Shown one piece after another: positions 46,393-58,683 of a stretch of DNA of 64,000 nucleotides (positions are counted from its first letter, which is position 1; every line of letters begins with the position of its first letter). The DNA lies in NCBI GenBank assembly GCA_037178675.1, contig JAYMGJ010000100.1:1-64000 (forward strand), written 5' to 3'. The position numbers were made by a program, and so were the translations under genes. The notes below the pieces were generated by a model, which saw only the letters and a program-made list of their open reading frames with translations, was not told where the DNA came from and made no database searches. Source of the DNA: Scleroderma bovista. Its lineage: Eukaryota > Basidiomycota > Agaricomycetes > Boletales > Sclerodermataceae.

Positions 46393-46821
46393 TCACGCTG
46401 CCGGTTGACACGGAAGACTGAACGTTCACCGCCCAACTTATGACCGCCCGGGGAAATCTGAGACACCAATAGCTCTTGAACAACAGCCACAAGCCTATGT
46501 TATGTAAGAGGTAAAACGCATATGACGTGCCAGGTTGTGCGAAATGGGGTTATGCGGTACATTGTATAGCTAGATATGTATATGCACGAAGGATTGCGGA
46601 CTGGAGAGCGTGGTGGATGCGAACGAGTTGTGTGACAAGGCAGGTGGTATCGTTAAAGCAACGGAGTTAACGTATAGGCTAACAAGAAAAGTTTAGTGGA
46701 CGTCTAAGGGGTAAGAGATGCAACGATCTTGGTGTCACAGACAGACGGGCCATAAAGCAGTGAACGGATGTTCATGCCGTCTAGGGGGGGTGCGCACGCG
46801 TGTGCCACTTGATATAGGACA
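46393..46821. other. Intergenic, nothing recognised
   Basis: Lies between the small membrane protein gene and the Nudix gene stop codon. No coding frame with family support and no repeats seen. Confidence 0.5.
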
Positions 46822-47432
46822 CTACCGCCGGGGTGCCAACGACGACAACGATAGGCCTTGGGCAAGTTCGGGCTTCCACATGATTCTGCGGTAAGCCTCG
46901 GCGTAGTCGACCCATTCTCTTCTTCGTTCTTTGCTCTCCAGCCAATCCTTGTCAAGAGAGGTGACTTCGAGTTCATAGAAGTGATATATGGTCGAAGGCG
47001 ATGTGATGGTTGTCACGTATCGCTTGATCGTGCCGCGAACGCCGGCTATATGTTTGAATGCACGGCGAAAATGGGGCAGGGAAGAGCAAGGGATATTCAT
47101 CAGGAGATGAGATGACGGGTAGAGGGACAAAGGGTGAGACCTTCTTCCAAGGCTTCTCGAGAGGCTGCTGCCTCTAATACAACATCCGTCACCTCGTAAC
47201 CACCTTTCGGTACTGGAGAAAGGGAGGAGTCTATAGTCAGCGACCAAGGATCGACACAAACAAAAGAGGAAATAGCGGAAAGAGGAAGGGACGGAGGTGG
47301 ACAGGCAAGGGACGCACAAACCCAGAGGTCTTGACGTTTTCTGCTTGTGATGACAAGGACCTTTCCGGCTGCGCTGGCGAGCGGGATGGCACAGCAGACA
47401 ACACGGGGCACTTCGCGTCCTTTGTTGCCCAT
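46822..47432 (-). CDS. Nudix hydrolase, diphosphoinositol polyphosphate phosphohydrolase-like
   Basis: Enzymes of this subgroup (Ddp1/Aps1/DIPP) hydrolyse diphosphoinositol polyphosphates, diadenosine polyphosphates and in some cases polyphosphate. From 47432: MGNKGREVPRVVCCAIPLAS, then KVLVITSRKRQDLWV. An intron splits the DIPP hallmark, WV|LPKGGYE. The Nudix box runs GGYEVTDVVLEAAASREALE and EAGV, with its catalytic REUxEE glutamates, and the next intron cuts it after the last Glu pair. The C-terminal part, TTITSPSTIYHFYELEV then ERRREWVDYAEAYRRIMWKP, matches the DIPP W-x-x-Y/F-x-E-A pattern. Three exons in total, about 150 residues. Confidence 0.85.
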
Positions 47433-48210
47433 GTTGAGAGACGAGGAGACAACTGTGGGGGCAAGTGAGGGGGGATGTCGGACGGTCAACTAGGTTGAAT
47501 TTGGAGGAGGACTCGGATGACCTAGCCCGTTAAATAGTTGTCGGCAGGCAGTTGGTGGCGGGGAGTCTTTAATAATGAACACGGTTCTCAAGCGTAATAG
47601 TAGGGACCTGTTCCGAGATCAGGGTCGTGTCTAGGATAGAGTTACGGAGGCTGACACTTGAAAGGGAGACCAGGGTGGAACGAGGAATGGACCGACCTAA
47701 CTGGGGTGTTCGAGTGCCTTCTAGGCTGGTGGGGCAAGGGATGGTTGCAGGGAAAGATGAGGGGCCACTGGGGCGTCGAGGGTAAATAGTATCTTTTACA
47801 TTTTTTTCCGCGATTTTTTTTTTTTTTTTTTTTTTCATGTGGAACAGTTGCGGTTGTGTGTCTGAAATTACGCTGTGATCGTACAGCTTGGAAATGTACA
47901 AATCCGGAACCAACCCAATGACGCACGTTCGCCGGCCCGGCTGTGGCATTTCATACCATGACTGATCAAACTCCTCACATCGGAAACTCACTCGACACGG
48001 TGCTAGTTCTGTCAGAAAAATATCCTTATGCCAATTTCGTTGATCTACGGCTGATTATTCCGCCACTTGTAATCGGCACACTCAAACGTTCCCATTCCCC
48101 GTACTGCAGAGGCATGCTGCCATTTCAAATGTCGTGCCCCTCGTTAGTTCCAATCCCCCCACGGTGTAATGTAATGCGTCACGTACAAGCTCCCCTCCGA
48201 AGAATATTCA
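47433..48210. other. Intergenic region with a T-rich tract
   Basis: Upstream of the Nudix gene and downstream of the ZIP transporter gene. It contains an uninterrupted run of about 21 T near 47815-47835, probably a promoter poly(dA:dT) element. Frames here have no family match. Confidence 0.6.
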
Positions 48211-50216
48211 TTATTCATTCCATCTAAAAGTATTCCAGAATTCGTTAGTCGCATAAAACCCGCTGGTATTCGCACTCACGCCACTAAGAACATGCACAAC
48301 ACCCCGAAGGCCATCGCACAGAACTATATCTCAGGTCAGTTTTCATCCTCACAAGACCCGCGTCGGTTTCATACCTCGCGTAATGCTTGTGCACCGCTCT
48401 TGCTTTCCGCCAATAGACTGGTAGGCGAGATGGAATGAACAATGATAAATCGATTAAAAAGGTACGACTCACGTAGGCAATACAGCAACAGCGCCTATGT
48501 ATAAAAATCCACCGGCGACAAAGGGTATTACCTTCATTGCCATTGATGATCAGTTTTTTTTGCAGCCAAGGGACATGGGCCCTACCAAATCTGCCAGCTG
48601 CACAGTCGTGCCCAGAATTCCAGAAGCATCCTGTCTTACGCCGGCTGCCAAATCAGCGGACGCCAGTTCTGAATCTGATGATGACAGATTATGGATGGCT
48701 ATGCCCATGAAAGTCCTAAAGGAATGCTCAGAATACATCATTTTAATCGGCCGCCAAATTTACTCACCCGACCTAAAGTAGCCAGCAACCATAATAATCG
48801 ACTTTCAATGTGCTGCTGAGACGGATGGCAAGACAACTCACGAATGCACCAATGGCAGTCAAAAACTGCGACTGCATAGCCTGCCTCTTGGAGAACCCGC
48901 TTCGAACCAATATTGAATAATCGGCAATCTCGTGGGGAATCTCGTGTGCAAAACAAGCGAGTGTAGTAGTTGCGCCAATCAGCGGGGATGAGTAGAATGA
49001 GGCCGCCATGCTGTCCAGCGAAGGAACTCCGACTTAAGTCAGGATGCACCAAAGGTAATTCAAGGGAACTCACGCTAGGCCATCCGTTCTGCACGAGCGG
49101 AATGACATCAGCTACATAACGGGGATGAAAAAGTAGAGGCTCACATATTATGGACAAAATCACCAAATAGGTTCAGGTATGCCGAGAGCTTGGACGGAGA
49201 AGTCGTTTGCTTCGGTACGCTAGTCTGCAAAGGTTCACTCCCAGTCGGTTTTCCACTACTTCTAGATTTGAGCCCACTATCAAATGGTCTAGTGTCCGCT
49301 CCAGATGCTTGCAAGACTTTGTTTTGGGAGTCCTCTGTTTGAGAATGCGACTGGTGGTGGTGGTGGTGGTGGTGGTAATGTCCACCGGAATCCTCATCGC
49401 TACCTAGGACCCTCAGGGACTTCTCCATAATAAAAAAAGTAGCAAATCCGATGAAGATGCCGAGTCTGTCAGGGGTTAACGAAACTCCATCGTTCGTGCT
49501 AGGGGAAATAATAGTACCCGATCAGTATATTCCTCTTTTCTTCTACCATAACGAAGTGAGCACCAGAATCTTGGCGCTCACCCATAAACGAATGGGGAAC
49601 GAGGTGCAGAAATACGTCAGATAGGAGACCACCCGTCTGCAAGACCAGTAAGCTTGACCAACTCCAGGATGATGGATGGGCGAATAAGTCTCACAGCAAA
49701 TGCGGTCATGGTATTCAGGGTATCAGCGTTGATTTCCGCGGGAATAAACGCAAGAATGAAGTTGGGCACCCTGAAACGTTGGCACGATTATTAGGTAGCC
49801 ATGATGACATTTCCAAACCGCCTACGAGCTGATGTAGAAGGTTCCCAGAACTATCGGCAGGTTGCAGACGTGTAAGCGTGGAATGTGCTACCAAGGTAAC
49901 CCAACTGACCCGCGTTCCACCCTGGGCCGAAGGGGAATAGAAATGCAAATATTTGCCGCATGATGGGGGATTCCGTATCCTCAACAGCAACCTTGAGGTC
50001 GCTCAGCCTCTCGATGGCAGGACATTGCTGAACTTCTGATTCCTACGTGCGATGCGGAAGCATGTCAGTTTCGTACGTGTCTTCCTCGTCATGATATGAA
50101 ATACAACTCACCCGGACAACTAAATTTGACCATTGGGAGTCTAGCGCAGCGAATACATGTGGCGCAAAGAAAAAAAGAACGACTAGAAGTAGACGGAAAT
50201 CTGCTCGCACTGCCAT
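48211..50216 (-). CDS. YKE4: ZIP-family zinc transporter, KE4/YKE4/SLC39A7-like
   Basis: Moves Zn2+ from the ER or Golgi lumen into the cytosol in homologues. From the ATG at 50216: MAVRADFRLLLVVLFFFAPH and VFAALDSQW, a cleavable-looking signal peptide. Membrane segments follow, including VLGTFYISSVPNFILAFIP and TGGLLSDVFLHLVPHSFMG, which has the metal-site His. IGFATFFIMEKSLRVLG precedes the cytosolic loop with HYHHHHHHHQSHSQ, a zinc-binding His run made by a GGT microsatellite on the plus strand (49353-49375). Then NLFGDFVHNMTDGLAMAASF, ACFAHEIPHEIADYSILVRS (the HEIPHE ZIP signature), SGILGTTVQLADL, VIPFVAGGFLYIGAVAVLPT and the final CAMAFGVLCMFLVAWNE. About ten introns are present. Confidence 0.92.
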
Positions 50217-50348
50217 CTGCTTGTGTGTGCAGAGCTCAAAATAGGTTATTCTTGTTAGTTCACAAGGAGATATACGTGTTGGACAACTTTGAACTTCTTC
50301 GGTGGAAGTACGCAGCACGTGACTCCAGCCACACAAAGTCAGTACCAT

Positions 50349-51301
50349 CATGGACGGATATCCCAACGAGAAGGAACGCATCGCTATAGCGGCTGCAGAG
50401 AAACTGATGGTCGAGACAATGGCCCGCTACGATCCCTCTCACGATGCATTCCACGGTCAGTGACTCGCAGTCATTGACAGTTCGATAACCGCACATTGAG
50501 ATGTCATTTATGCGCGCAGTCGAGCGTGTAAGACGAACAGCCCTTTCACTCGCACGTTCGCTTTCATTCGAGAAACCTAACTTACTCGTGATCGAACTCG
50601 CTGCGCTCCTACATGATGTTCTGGACAAGAAATACGTCTCGGCTGATGAGGCGTCTAATCCATACGCGTATTTCCTGCCCCTTTTCCGATCATTAGCTAG
50701 CGATTATGATCTGGACTTAATAACCGATGGCCGTGCGCGTTTGATTGTCCAGATCGTAGAGAATGTCTCATGGACGACCGAGAAGACGTTGCGCGAAAGT
50801 GGACAGATTGAGGAGTGGCATGAGACCTGTGTGGAGCTGCACTGCGTCCAAGATGCTGATCGCTTGGATGCCATTGGTGCCATTGGTAACTCACAGGCTC
50901 TGCATTTTCGAAGGTGGAGTATGGCCAACTGATGTTTCTGGCTAGGCATTATGCGTTGCGCAGCATATAGTGCGGTGACGAACCGGTATGGCGTTTCCAC
51001 TGTTTGTGCTCCCACGTTAACTATTTTATAGGCCATTACATGCACCACCAGGTTATACAGATACTGCCATACAACACTTCTATGACAAACTCTTGCACAT
51101 CCGCGACAGACTCAAGACTGAACCTGGGAAGGTTATGGGTGCCCAGCGCCACGAGTTTGTAAGACATGTTTCTCCGTGGGTGGAATGAGGGTTGATGGAT
51201 TGGCTTCCCCGTGTTGATAGATGTTGCAGTTCCTCAAGTCAGTCCAAGATGAGTACAGTGTGGAGCCATCGATCGATCTGGTTCATGAAAGTGGCACATA
51301 G
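50349..51301 (+). CDS. HD-domain metal-dependent phosphohydrolase, YedJ-type
   Basis: Uncharacterised HD-superfamily phosphohydrolase of the kind found in bacteria (YedJ) and fungi. From 50349: MDGYPNEKERIAIAAAEKLM, ETMARYDPSHDAFHG, an intron, then VERVRRTALSLARSL. The metal ligands are seen as His in HDAFHG, the HD pair in ELAALLHDVLDKKY, and Asp in LHCVQDADRLDAIGAIG. Later exons give MRCAAYSAVTNR, IQHFYDKLLHIRDRLKTEPG and FLKSVQDEYSVEPSIDL, ending at 51301. Four introns. The substrate is unknown; nucleotides are likely for the superfamily. It diverges 132 bp from the zinc transporter. This is the HD phosphohydrolase fold, not a mating-type homeodomain. Confidence 0.87.
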
Positions 51302-52857
51302 TCAGGAATGACCAAACGTTCATCGGTTGGAAGGATTGCCCGTGACTGTCCCATGGTGCAATGCGCACTTGGCACGCTCATTTAGTCAGTATCCTCGGAC
51401 ATCACCCCATCCGCTTTCCCCCCATGGAAATATAGTAGATCACTAAGGGGGACTCATTACAGCAACTTCTAAGGGCATTCGGGGATATCTGCGTGTATCT
51501 GCGCTTCTGCGGAAATGTGTGCGTGGTTCACCGCTCGACCCCTTGAAAGCACGAACGTTCACCTGTCGCAATGCCCTTCCTCGCAAGGACTTTACACGCA
51601 CGTTCCGAGCTACAAAATTAATACGAAGAAACCATCTTGCCATTAAAACCCCCATTTGGACATATCTAAGGCCATGCGGCTTGGTTTGGCTTCCTTGTTA
51701 TAGACCAGAAGTACACTTACATGTGATGGCCTGGGCTAGCCATTTCAGTTACCTTCTTGACCGTAAGGCGTGGAGACCACCCTCGGATCGATGGGGGCCA
51801 CCAAGGTTCTCGCAGAATTCGATAAATTCCGTGTCCTCCCGGGCGACGAGCCAGCTTGTTGGGAGATCTTATGACGCCCAAAGGGAAAAACCTCCGGCCA
51901 AACACTATGCAATGGTCAGATATGGTAACTCGCGAACTCTGCACTACAAGTTACAGTACGGCCAATCGGTGCCGCCAACTTGACCATCAGCACAAACTTG
52001 GCATTACTGCCATTCAATTTTTGTCATCAGTGAGGGCGTCCCCGATTTTTATCGTTAGTTTGCCCGAATCCCCTGAACCCTTCTGTCAACATCGTCAGCT
52101 GATGTTTGGTGCCTGTCAATGGAATGCACGAACGTTGCAATCGAGAGTCTGAAATATCCTATTACCTTGAATCAGCTGTTGGTACGAATCGAGACGTGGC
52201 ACAAGTCGATTATCTACAGCAGTAACGACACGCGCCCCGTGGACTCTTGCTGGCAACAAGCCCCATATACAATCCCGTGACTTGTCCTTGGCCCTTCAAC
52301 GACCTTACATTCCGATACCGACAACTTATTCAGGAACAGAGGCAGGACCGCTCTCGTGCCGAAACCGAAACAGTCCCCGTCACGTCTTTTGTAGCCGTGT
52401 GTAGGCACGGATCAGACTACCGTCTCCTCGACTAAATATTGGTTCCAGGAGGCATGGGTTGACAAAATATTTCAATTTATCGGTTCGTAGAGACGGCACC
52501 AGTTCTATGTATGGCACGTAACAATATGCCGACGCATATGGTGGTCAGCAGACTCTTCGCTGTCACGAAGCATATCAGAGTTCTTGCCTCGACGGGGGAT
52601 AAATGCAGGGTCATATTGATCAGCATCACGATCTGCCACATACAAAAGGGGTTATCAAGTACACCCAAACCCAGAAAATACAACAGAATTTCAGTGACCA
52701 GAACAAGGTGGGGCCAATACCGGACCTGCATTGTTTCTTTACAGGGGATAAAGGAATGAATGTAGTATAGTATCACCACGTACGGAATGGTTTGGTTTGG
52801 TGAATACAACTGCCCCAACTGGTTCGTGTGCGAATAATCTATACGACAATTGTACAT
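51302..52857. other. Intergenic between convergent genes, nothing supported
   Basis: About 1.5 kb between the stops of the HD-domain gene and PEX11. The largest frame (51519-51983, plus) has no recognisable domain and no splice-site support. No terminal repeats were seen. Confidence 0.5.
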
Positions 52858-54062
52858 TCATATCGCTTGTATATCGCCTACAAGGCTAACGACATCATCC
52901 ACATTGTCAACGGCTGGCTTATGTGTGGGCAAAGCCGTGGCTTTCCATCCGCCTCTGAATGCAGCAATACCATTGATCAATGCGAATACCGTTGGCCATA
53001 ACTGGTAGGTAAGAGTAAACCAAACATGTTTCTCGCAGTCAAGCCATACGTACCTCGTTCGTAAAAATGCCTTTCTCCGACGACCTAAAAATAACTAAAT
53101 TGATTCATGTTTCATTGACAGGTCTTGTTAGACTCACCAATGAATAGCTAGCGGTAAGTTGGCCGCATTAGACACCATTTCATTCCAGAACGCGTCCCAA
53201 CTGCGGCGGAGGTCTTCCTGCTCTTCTACAGAAACATCCTTTCCCTTTTTGAGATGTTTCTCCCTCCTCAGTAGCAATTTCCTGTCTTCCATCAGATGGA
53301 CAAATTGGAGCAGGACGTACACCGTCCATGCACGACACGACCACACTGCCAGTTTCGAAGTGTTCAGGTTGATTGTTTTCGAGCTGCTGCGAAAGAGGGA
53401 GGTAATGGAAGGGACAGTAGCAGGTATGATGTTGTGTGTGCGGAGATAGTACAAATGTTCGAGGGGATAGTACACAAGCATGGACCAGCCTTGCAGACGT
53501 TCGATATTGAGGAGAGCTCTTGTTGGAGGGGACCTTCGTTCCATGGCAATCATCCATTGGAAAATTGGAAATAGACCTTCGTAACTAAATTATGGATTAT
53601 ACGGAGAGACTAGATAACGAGCTTGCTTACCGCAGAAACGTCCCAACATCCTGAAGTCGCCCACGACGTCGGCAAACGATGATAAAGATGCTGCGACGTT
53701 ACTGGTAGGTTCCTTGCGAAGCCCGACACGATGTTGAAGTCGCGCGCGCGCAATCAATACAGGAACAACGAGCTTCAGCGTGTATTGGATGAGCTATGAA
53801 ACATGAGTTCGTCAGGAACGCGTTTAGGCGGGCATATTGCCTGATAGCCGGACAGTACCGTGAACAACTTGCTACACATCGTGATCTACAATGAGGGCTC
53901 AATAATAAACAAGATCGAAGGGGATACACACTCGGTGCCACTCCAAGTGCTTAGGTATCGAACAAGATGATCGAGGGTTGCCGAAGAGGGGACGAGAGCA
54001 AAAGCTCCGAGAGTTGAATCACTCAGCCACGTAATGGCATTCACTTTCGAAATATGCGACAT
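52858..54062 (-). CDS. PEX11: Peroxisomal biogenesis factor 11 family protein
   Basis: PEX11 proteins elongate and divide peroxisomal membranes. From the ATG at 54062: MSHISKVNAITWLSDSTLG, TLDHLVRYLSTWSGT, then over two introns LIQYTLKLVVPVLIARARLQ. MLGRFCGLFPIFQWMI follows, and a large exon holds SMLVYYPLEHLYYLRTHNII, KLAVWSCRAWTVYVLLQFVH and LMEDRKLLLRREKHLKKGKD. Small exons give LPLAIHW, FTNE and LWPTVFALINGIAAFRGGWK, ending at 52858 after VVSLVGDIQAI. The N-terminal amphipathic region and the C-terminal LW-x-x-x-IG/NG-like segment match fungal PEX11 (Pex11/Pex11C type). Confidence 0.85.
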
Positions 54063-56229
54063 TGTTTTACTTCAGCTGCCTCTTGGTGGATGGGTCGAAA
54101 TGTTGTGGTTGACCTGAGACTGCTCGATGCTCATTCAAAGCACTGAATTTTCACGTGGCAGCACCTTGTATGATTATGTAAGTGCTCAAACATTGCTTCA
54201 ATTGCCCGGATGTAAAAGTCCGAGGTACTATGTGTTTGAAGCAGCGAAAAGCAGGCAGTGCGAGCTCTTCAGCAATGTGGACAGAGTGCACACCACCTTA
54301 TGATGAACGAGCTCAAGGTTTGGCCTGCCTCCTACGCCGTGTTCAAATAGTACTAACTTCAATTGAATGTTGAATGACAGTAGCAGATCATCAATCAAAC
54401 TCACTCCATGGCCTCTCATTCTGCCTTTGGAAGAGGTACACACAACGGGCCAGAGTGGTTGATTTGAAAGAATTTATCACTCTCAGTCGAGCTGCGTTAG
54501 AGCAGCCTTCATCCGGCGGCTGGACAACCTCAGTGACTTAACCACCTGGTTTCTGGAACATGGGACGACAGCGGACTTAGGGCTTATTCCCCCACCGAGC
54601 TATATTGTCCCTTCGAACGCTGGATTGTCCTGACCACGCTACATTTCCTGATAAATTACTCATTCACGTTCGCAAATGGCTTCAGAAACGAATATCACGG
54701 AAGCTGAAGGAATGTATTTTGCTAGGGTGAGCTGGATTGGCACTTTGCCAATTTTGGAGTCCTGATCATGCCAAATTTCTCCTCGATCTTTCAGAAGAGT
54801 TTCACACCATAATACAGTCTCGACATACTTCAAATTGTCCCATCAGCAGACAAAGGTCAGCCATTACCACGTCGCATTTAAGGTCGAATCGATTATGATA
54901 TGGATCTAACGGACGGCCTTGGAAAGCTATAGGTATTCTGTGCAACTGTCGATACTGTGTGCAATATATGCTGCATCGACAAAGATGGCACTGTAGAACT
55001 CACAAAAGTCAACGCATCCGGCAAGTTCTCGTGGTATCAGCGATGGGCCCTTGCTATCGTGTATTTTTCTGGAAGGCGTTTTCGATCACGGGTGGTTCAA
55101 ACGTGGCTGCACTCCTCCCGAGCTGCTCGCACAAAGAACATGTACTGTTCCACACATGAGTATTCTCTACACAAGGACTCGCCTACAATGTAGAATTACG
55201 ACAATGGTATCCGATTGACCGCACTAGAAGATCTAGAAGCCCGGACTGGTTATCTCACTGATTTCATTGCAAGTTTGAAGAATATATGATCAGGGCTCCA
55301 ATGGGCATCGCGACGCCGCACCGAGGATGTGGCCCTTCACTTTTCGACAGTTTTAACGTTTTCTCTCAGGCTATTTCGGTTATCGACTTGGTTTGGTAGG
55401 GATCACTGTTTCTCGGTCGGTATTGCTTCACACCAATTTCTACCTTATCTATCACCCATGTACTATGGAAAAAGAGTAACAAAGGGGAACTGTTCTTGAT
55501 TCTTACACTGCCCCGAATTCTGTGTTCTGACAGGTTTCCAGGCGAGATTCCAAACCTCCCAGGCAGGAAGGATCCAAGGCGGCGATGGCGACATGACGTA
55601 GATGCACCCGGAAAACCGATTTTCTCCACTCGGCGAGAACAGGTGCTGACATTTACACCCAAAATATCCCTCGGGGGTTTGACTGAAAATACGGGTCAGT
55701 GATTCCAGGGCTGAGTAACTAACTCCATATCTAGTTCTGACGGATGAGGGAAAAAAATTGGGGCCCATTTTTCCTGGTACCCCTTTCCTTCCATATGACG
55801 AGAATCGGTTGCTCCTAGTCAGTATGTATTTCTTGAATGCTTCAATTTTTTCTCATTCTGGCCACACGCTCTGAGTCGTTGTGCTGCCAACTTTGGCTAT
55901 CAGCATTGTTCATCAAAATACAGCGGTCCAGTTGAAGGTGACGGATCACCACATTCAGAACTACGTCCCGTGCCTTTTGAGATCACATCGTCGCGTCGTA
56001 CTCCCGTGCATTCCGGAAGCCAACGTTTCCACCGGTTCTAGGTTGGGGTTCGAAAGCCCCTTGGGCGTATTTCGAAACGATCAGATCGCACCGTCCTCAG
56101 TCACCCCTATTGCAATGAACCACGAAGTATGTTGACTAAATAAGCACTGGACATTTACATTCGAATGAAAGCGAAAAGCATATATAAAGTGAATGCATGA
56201 CAAAATCTCGTAGTGCACCGCGAACAAAA
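54063..56229. other. Long intergenic region, nothing supported
   Basis: About 2.2 kb upstream of PEX11 and downstream of eIF5. All frames are under 105 codons, and none shows a family signature or convincing exon chain. A T-arm-like word near 56040-56056 does not belong to a foldable tRNA. Confidence 0.5.
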
Positions 56230-57523
56230 TCACTCATCCTCATCTGCTTCTTCAAGCCACTTGAGGAAGGGCTCACTCGCCTTCCTGACCTTCTTGCTCG
56301 TTTCCTTATCGACATACTTCTTGCTAACGTGGGTTCCCCACTGGGTAACCACTTCCTCATCCAAAATATCATTTTGATAGAGCGCCATGAGGATTTTCGG
56401 GACAGCAGGGATCAACTCGGGGTGAGTCAATCCCACCAATCGCTCGACACCTCCCAGCAGAGCTTTCTGGTGCCTCTCGCTGGTGACCATCTAGCAGGCG
56501 AATGAGTCGTGCAGGAGTAAACAAAACGATCTTACATACCTTGGCAAGGAGAAGGTTGTAGGTGTCCACCTCCTTCTCGATATCTTTGGTGAACAATGCC
56601 TGCACGAGAACAAGAACGGTTTTGTGTTTCTTCTCAGCGCCCAGTTCCTCGGCCTTCTTATATATCTGGGCAGACCCAATGCCGTCCTGTCCCCTATGCT
56701 CCTCAACCCAACGGCCGAATTGAGAGTAAGCACTGTCGACACCGTCCTCGCTCCCATCATCATCACCACCTGCATTACCAAGAGACATGGCGCCCATTTG
56801 ACCCTCCATAGCCTTGATACGGGCTTTGACGGCCTCGGCTGATGTATCAACAGCCCAACCATCGGCGGCAAGTTTAGTCTCTTTGGCAAGGTCGGCAGCT
56901 TCAGCCTTAATCTTCTTCGTCAGCTCGTCGTCGCTCTCCCCGCCAGAAGCTCCATCTTCCTGGTCGTGGCCAGGGATGCCAGGAGCGGAAGCATGGACGC
57001 CTCCACCGTTGCCGTTGGCGGCACCGTTGGCATCACCTTTACCTTTCTTCGACTTTTTGGGGTTCTTGGGAGGATTCTTGAGGATGAAAGTCACGAGCTT
57101 GTGCCTCATGTCGATATTAGTCCTCTCTCCGCAAGCCTTGCAATCCCGGAAGATGTCCTCGTGACGCCCGTTCTTGACGACGACGAGGTCCGTCTCAGGA
57201 TTCTTGCACGAACGACAAAGCACAAACTTATCGATGAAACCGTCGAGGAGCTCACGCAGACGAGAAGCGTCGTGAGCGCCGTTGACGATATAGCGGTCAT
57301 TTTTCTCATCAAAAGGGGTTTGTGCACCCAGTTCGCATCCGAAGAACTTGGTTATGTAAGAGGGAGGGCGAGAGAGAGCACGGGCGACGTCAGACATGTT
57401 AGGGATGACGGTCTTGATACCATTGCCTTTTCCCTCAATTTTTGTGAGGAGAAGAGGCATGCGGTAGCGGTAGAACTTGTCATCGACGTCGCGACGAATA
57501 TTTACGATTCCTGCGTTGGCCAT
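56230..57523 (-). CDS. TIF5: Eukaryotic translation initiation factor 5
   Basis: GTPase-activating protein for eIF2 in the 43S complex. [20 protein letters not shown] contains the arginine-finger region. [40 protein letters not shown] and [20 protein letters not shown] follow. A zinc ribbon is formed by [10 protein letters not shown] and [12 protein letters not shown] disordered Gly/Asn/Lys linker precedes the HEAT-type W2 domain: [40 protein letters not shown], then after one intron [20 protein letters not shown]. The C-terminus is acidic/aromatic, [12 protein letters not shown], the part that binds eIF2-beta and eIF3. A likely 5' UTR intron lies near 57546-57593 (GTAAGC...CTTGTAG). Confidence 0.97.
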
Positions 57524-58683
57524 GGTGGGTTGTAGTATTCAACGCTACAAGATAATCAGTAAAGGGAATGAAGGCTGTAATGAGCTTGCTTACGGTACTT
57601 TTGGACTCTAACCGAAACTGACACTGATACGACGATATGCTGAGTGGAGGACGAAGCATGAAATTGGGTCTTCTGTTTTCTCCTCTTCGGGGACAGAAGA
57701 TGTTAAAGACGACGTTTGAGGAAGAAATCGTGGGCTACGAGGAGACCGCGAAACAAGTACGGGTTTGGGTTTAGAGCCTTTTTTGCTTGCCTGAGGTTGT
57801 GGGCAAATGGACGGTCTAAACAGGAACTGACGAGGCTCTTCAATTTATGTTAGGACACTATTTGTCTACGTTTGTCGGAGCTAACCGGATTGCTCGACCC
57901 CTGTCCTCCCAACAAACACGCCTGGAGGGCACGGAGACGGCAATTCACAATGGCTGCTGTGCACGGCTATGCAGTCGCAGCCATGTCCACCCCCGTCGAA
58001 GATGCCGGGGACACGTAACCCACATATCCCAACATACAACCCATTTCCTAAAGAACCCACATAACGTAACTAAAAGTTCCTGTCCAAGTCCATGTTGTTG
58101 ATGGAATTCCTGTTTCTGTCGCATTCGTTCTATTTGGCGGCCTGCTCATTAGCGGGCCATAGAATTGAAACCTGAGTGGCTGCAAGTTCTCGAATCTTAC
58201 CGGTTCGATCTCCTGTGGAACTGCATGTTTCCTGCTATGTTCCTGTAGAGCGTCTTCAGAAGCCCGCAGCCTGCAGTACATGGACATGCCAGTCAATTAG
58301 GTCAGCGTCCAGGCTTTGTCATGAAGGCTGTGCACTGCGGCGTGCATCCTGGAATTACACAGTCGGATACAGGAAATGAACTGAACTGATACATATTACG
58401 GCCGACTACGCACCGGCAGGAACCATAAGTTATCAGGTGGTCGAGTATGATAACCAGTAATCTGTGATAGTAAGCGTCGACTGACCGTGTCTTTCCACGT
58501 ACCTCAAATTTCTGACATTACAGTCTCTTCGCAGCTCTCTCAGTACAACGCACCGGTGATTCGATTTACTGTGATAAGCATACATACACATCAATCCTAC
58601 CAATAGCTTCTTACGGCTAAAAAAGAGGCGGTACACCTAGCCCCTTATAATTTGGCCGTCTCGCGAGCGGAATCCGCAGGGAG
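57524..58683. other. Intergenic, eIF5 leader and nothing else recognised
   Basis: Holds the eIF5 5' UTR intron and promoter at its left end, and the 3' flank of the glutathione peroxidase gene at its right end. Frames between have no family match. Confidence 0.55.

Noticed and set aside
49353..49375. GGT microsatellite as a separate repeat element
   Set aside because: It encodes the His run of the zinc transporter loop and is explained by that gene.
50349..51301. HD-domain gene as part of a mating-type (homeodomain) locus
   Set aside because: The HD here is the metal-binding phosphohydrolase motif. No homeodomain WFxNRR motif or MIP gene is present.
51519..51983. A 154-codon plus-strand frame
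   Set aside because: No domain or motif, and the opposite strand is equally open over part of it.
56040..56060. GGGGTTCGAAAGCCCC, resembling a tRNA T-arm
   Set aside because: The loop would have 8 nt in a 4-bp stem, and no acceptor, D or anticodon arm can be folded upstream.
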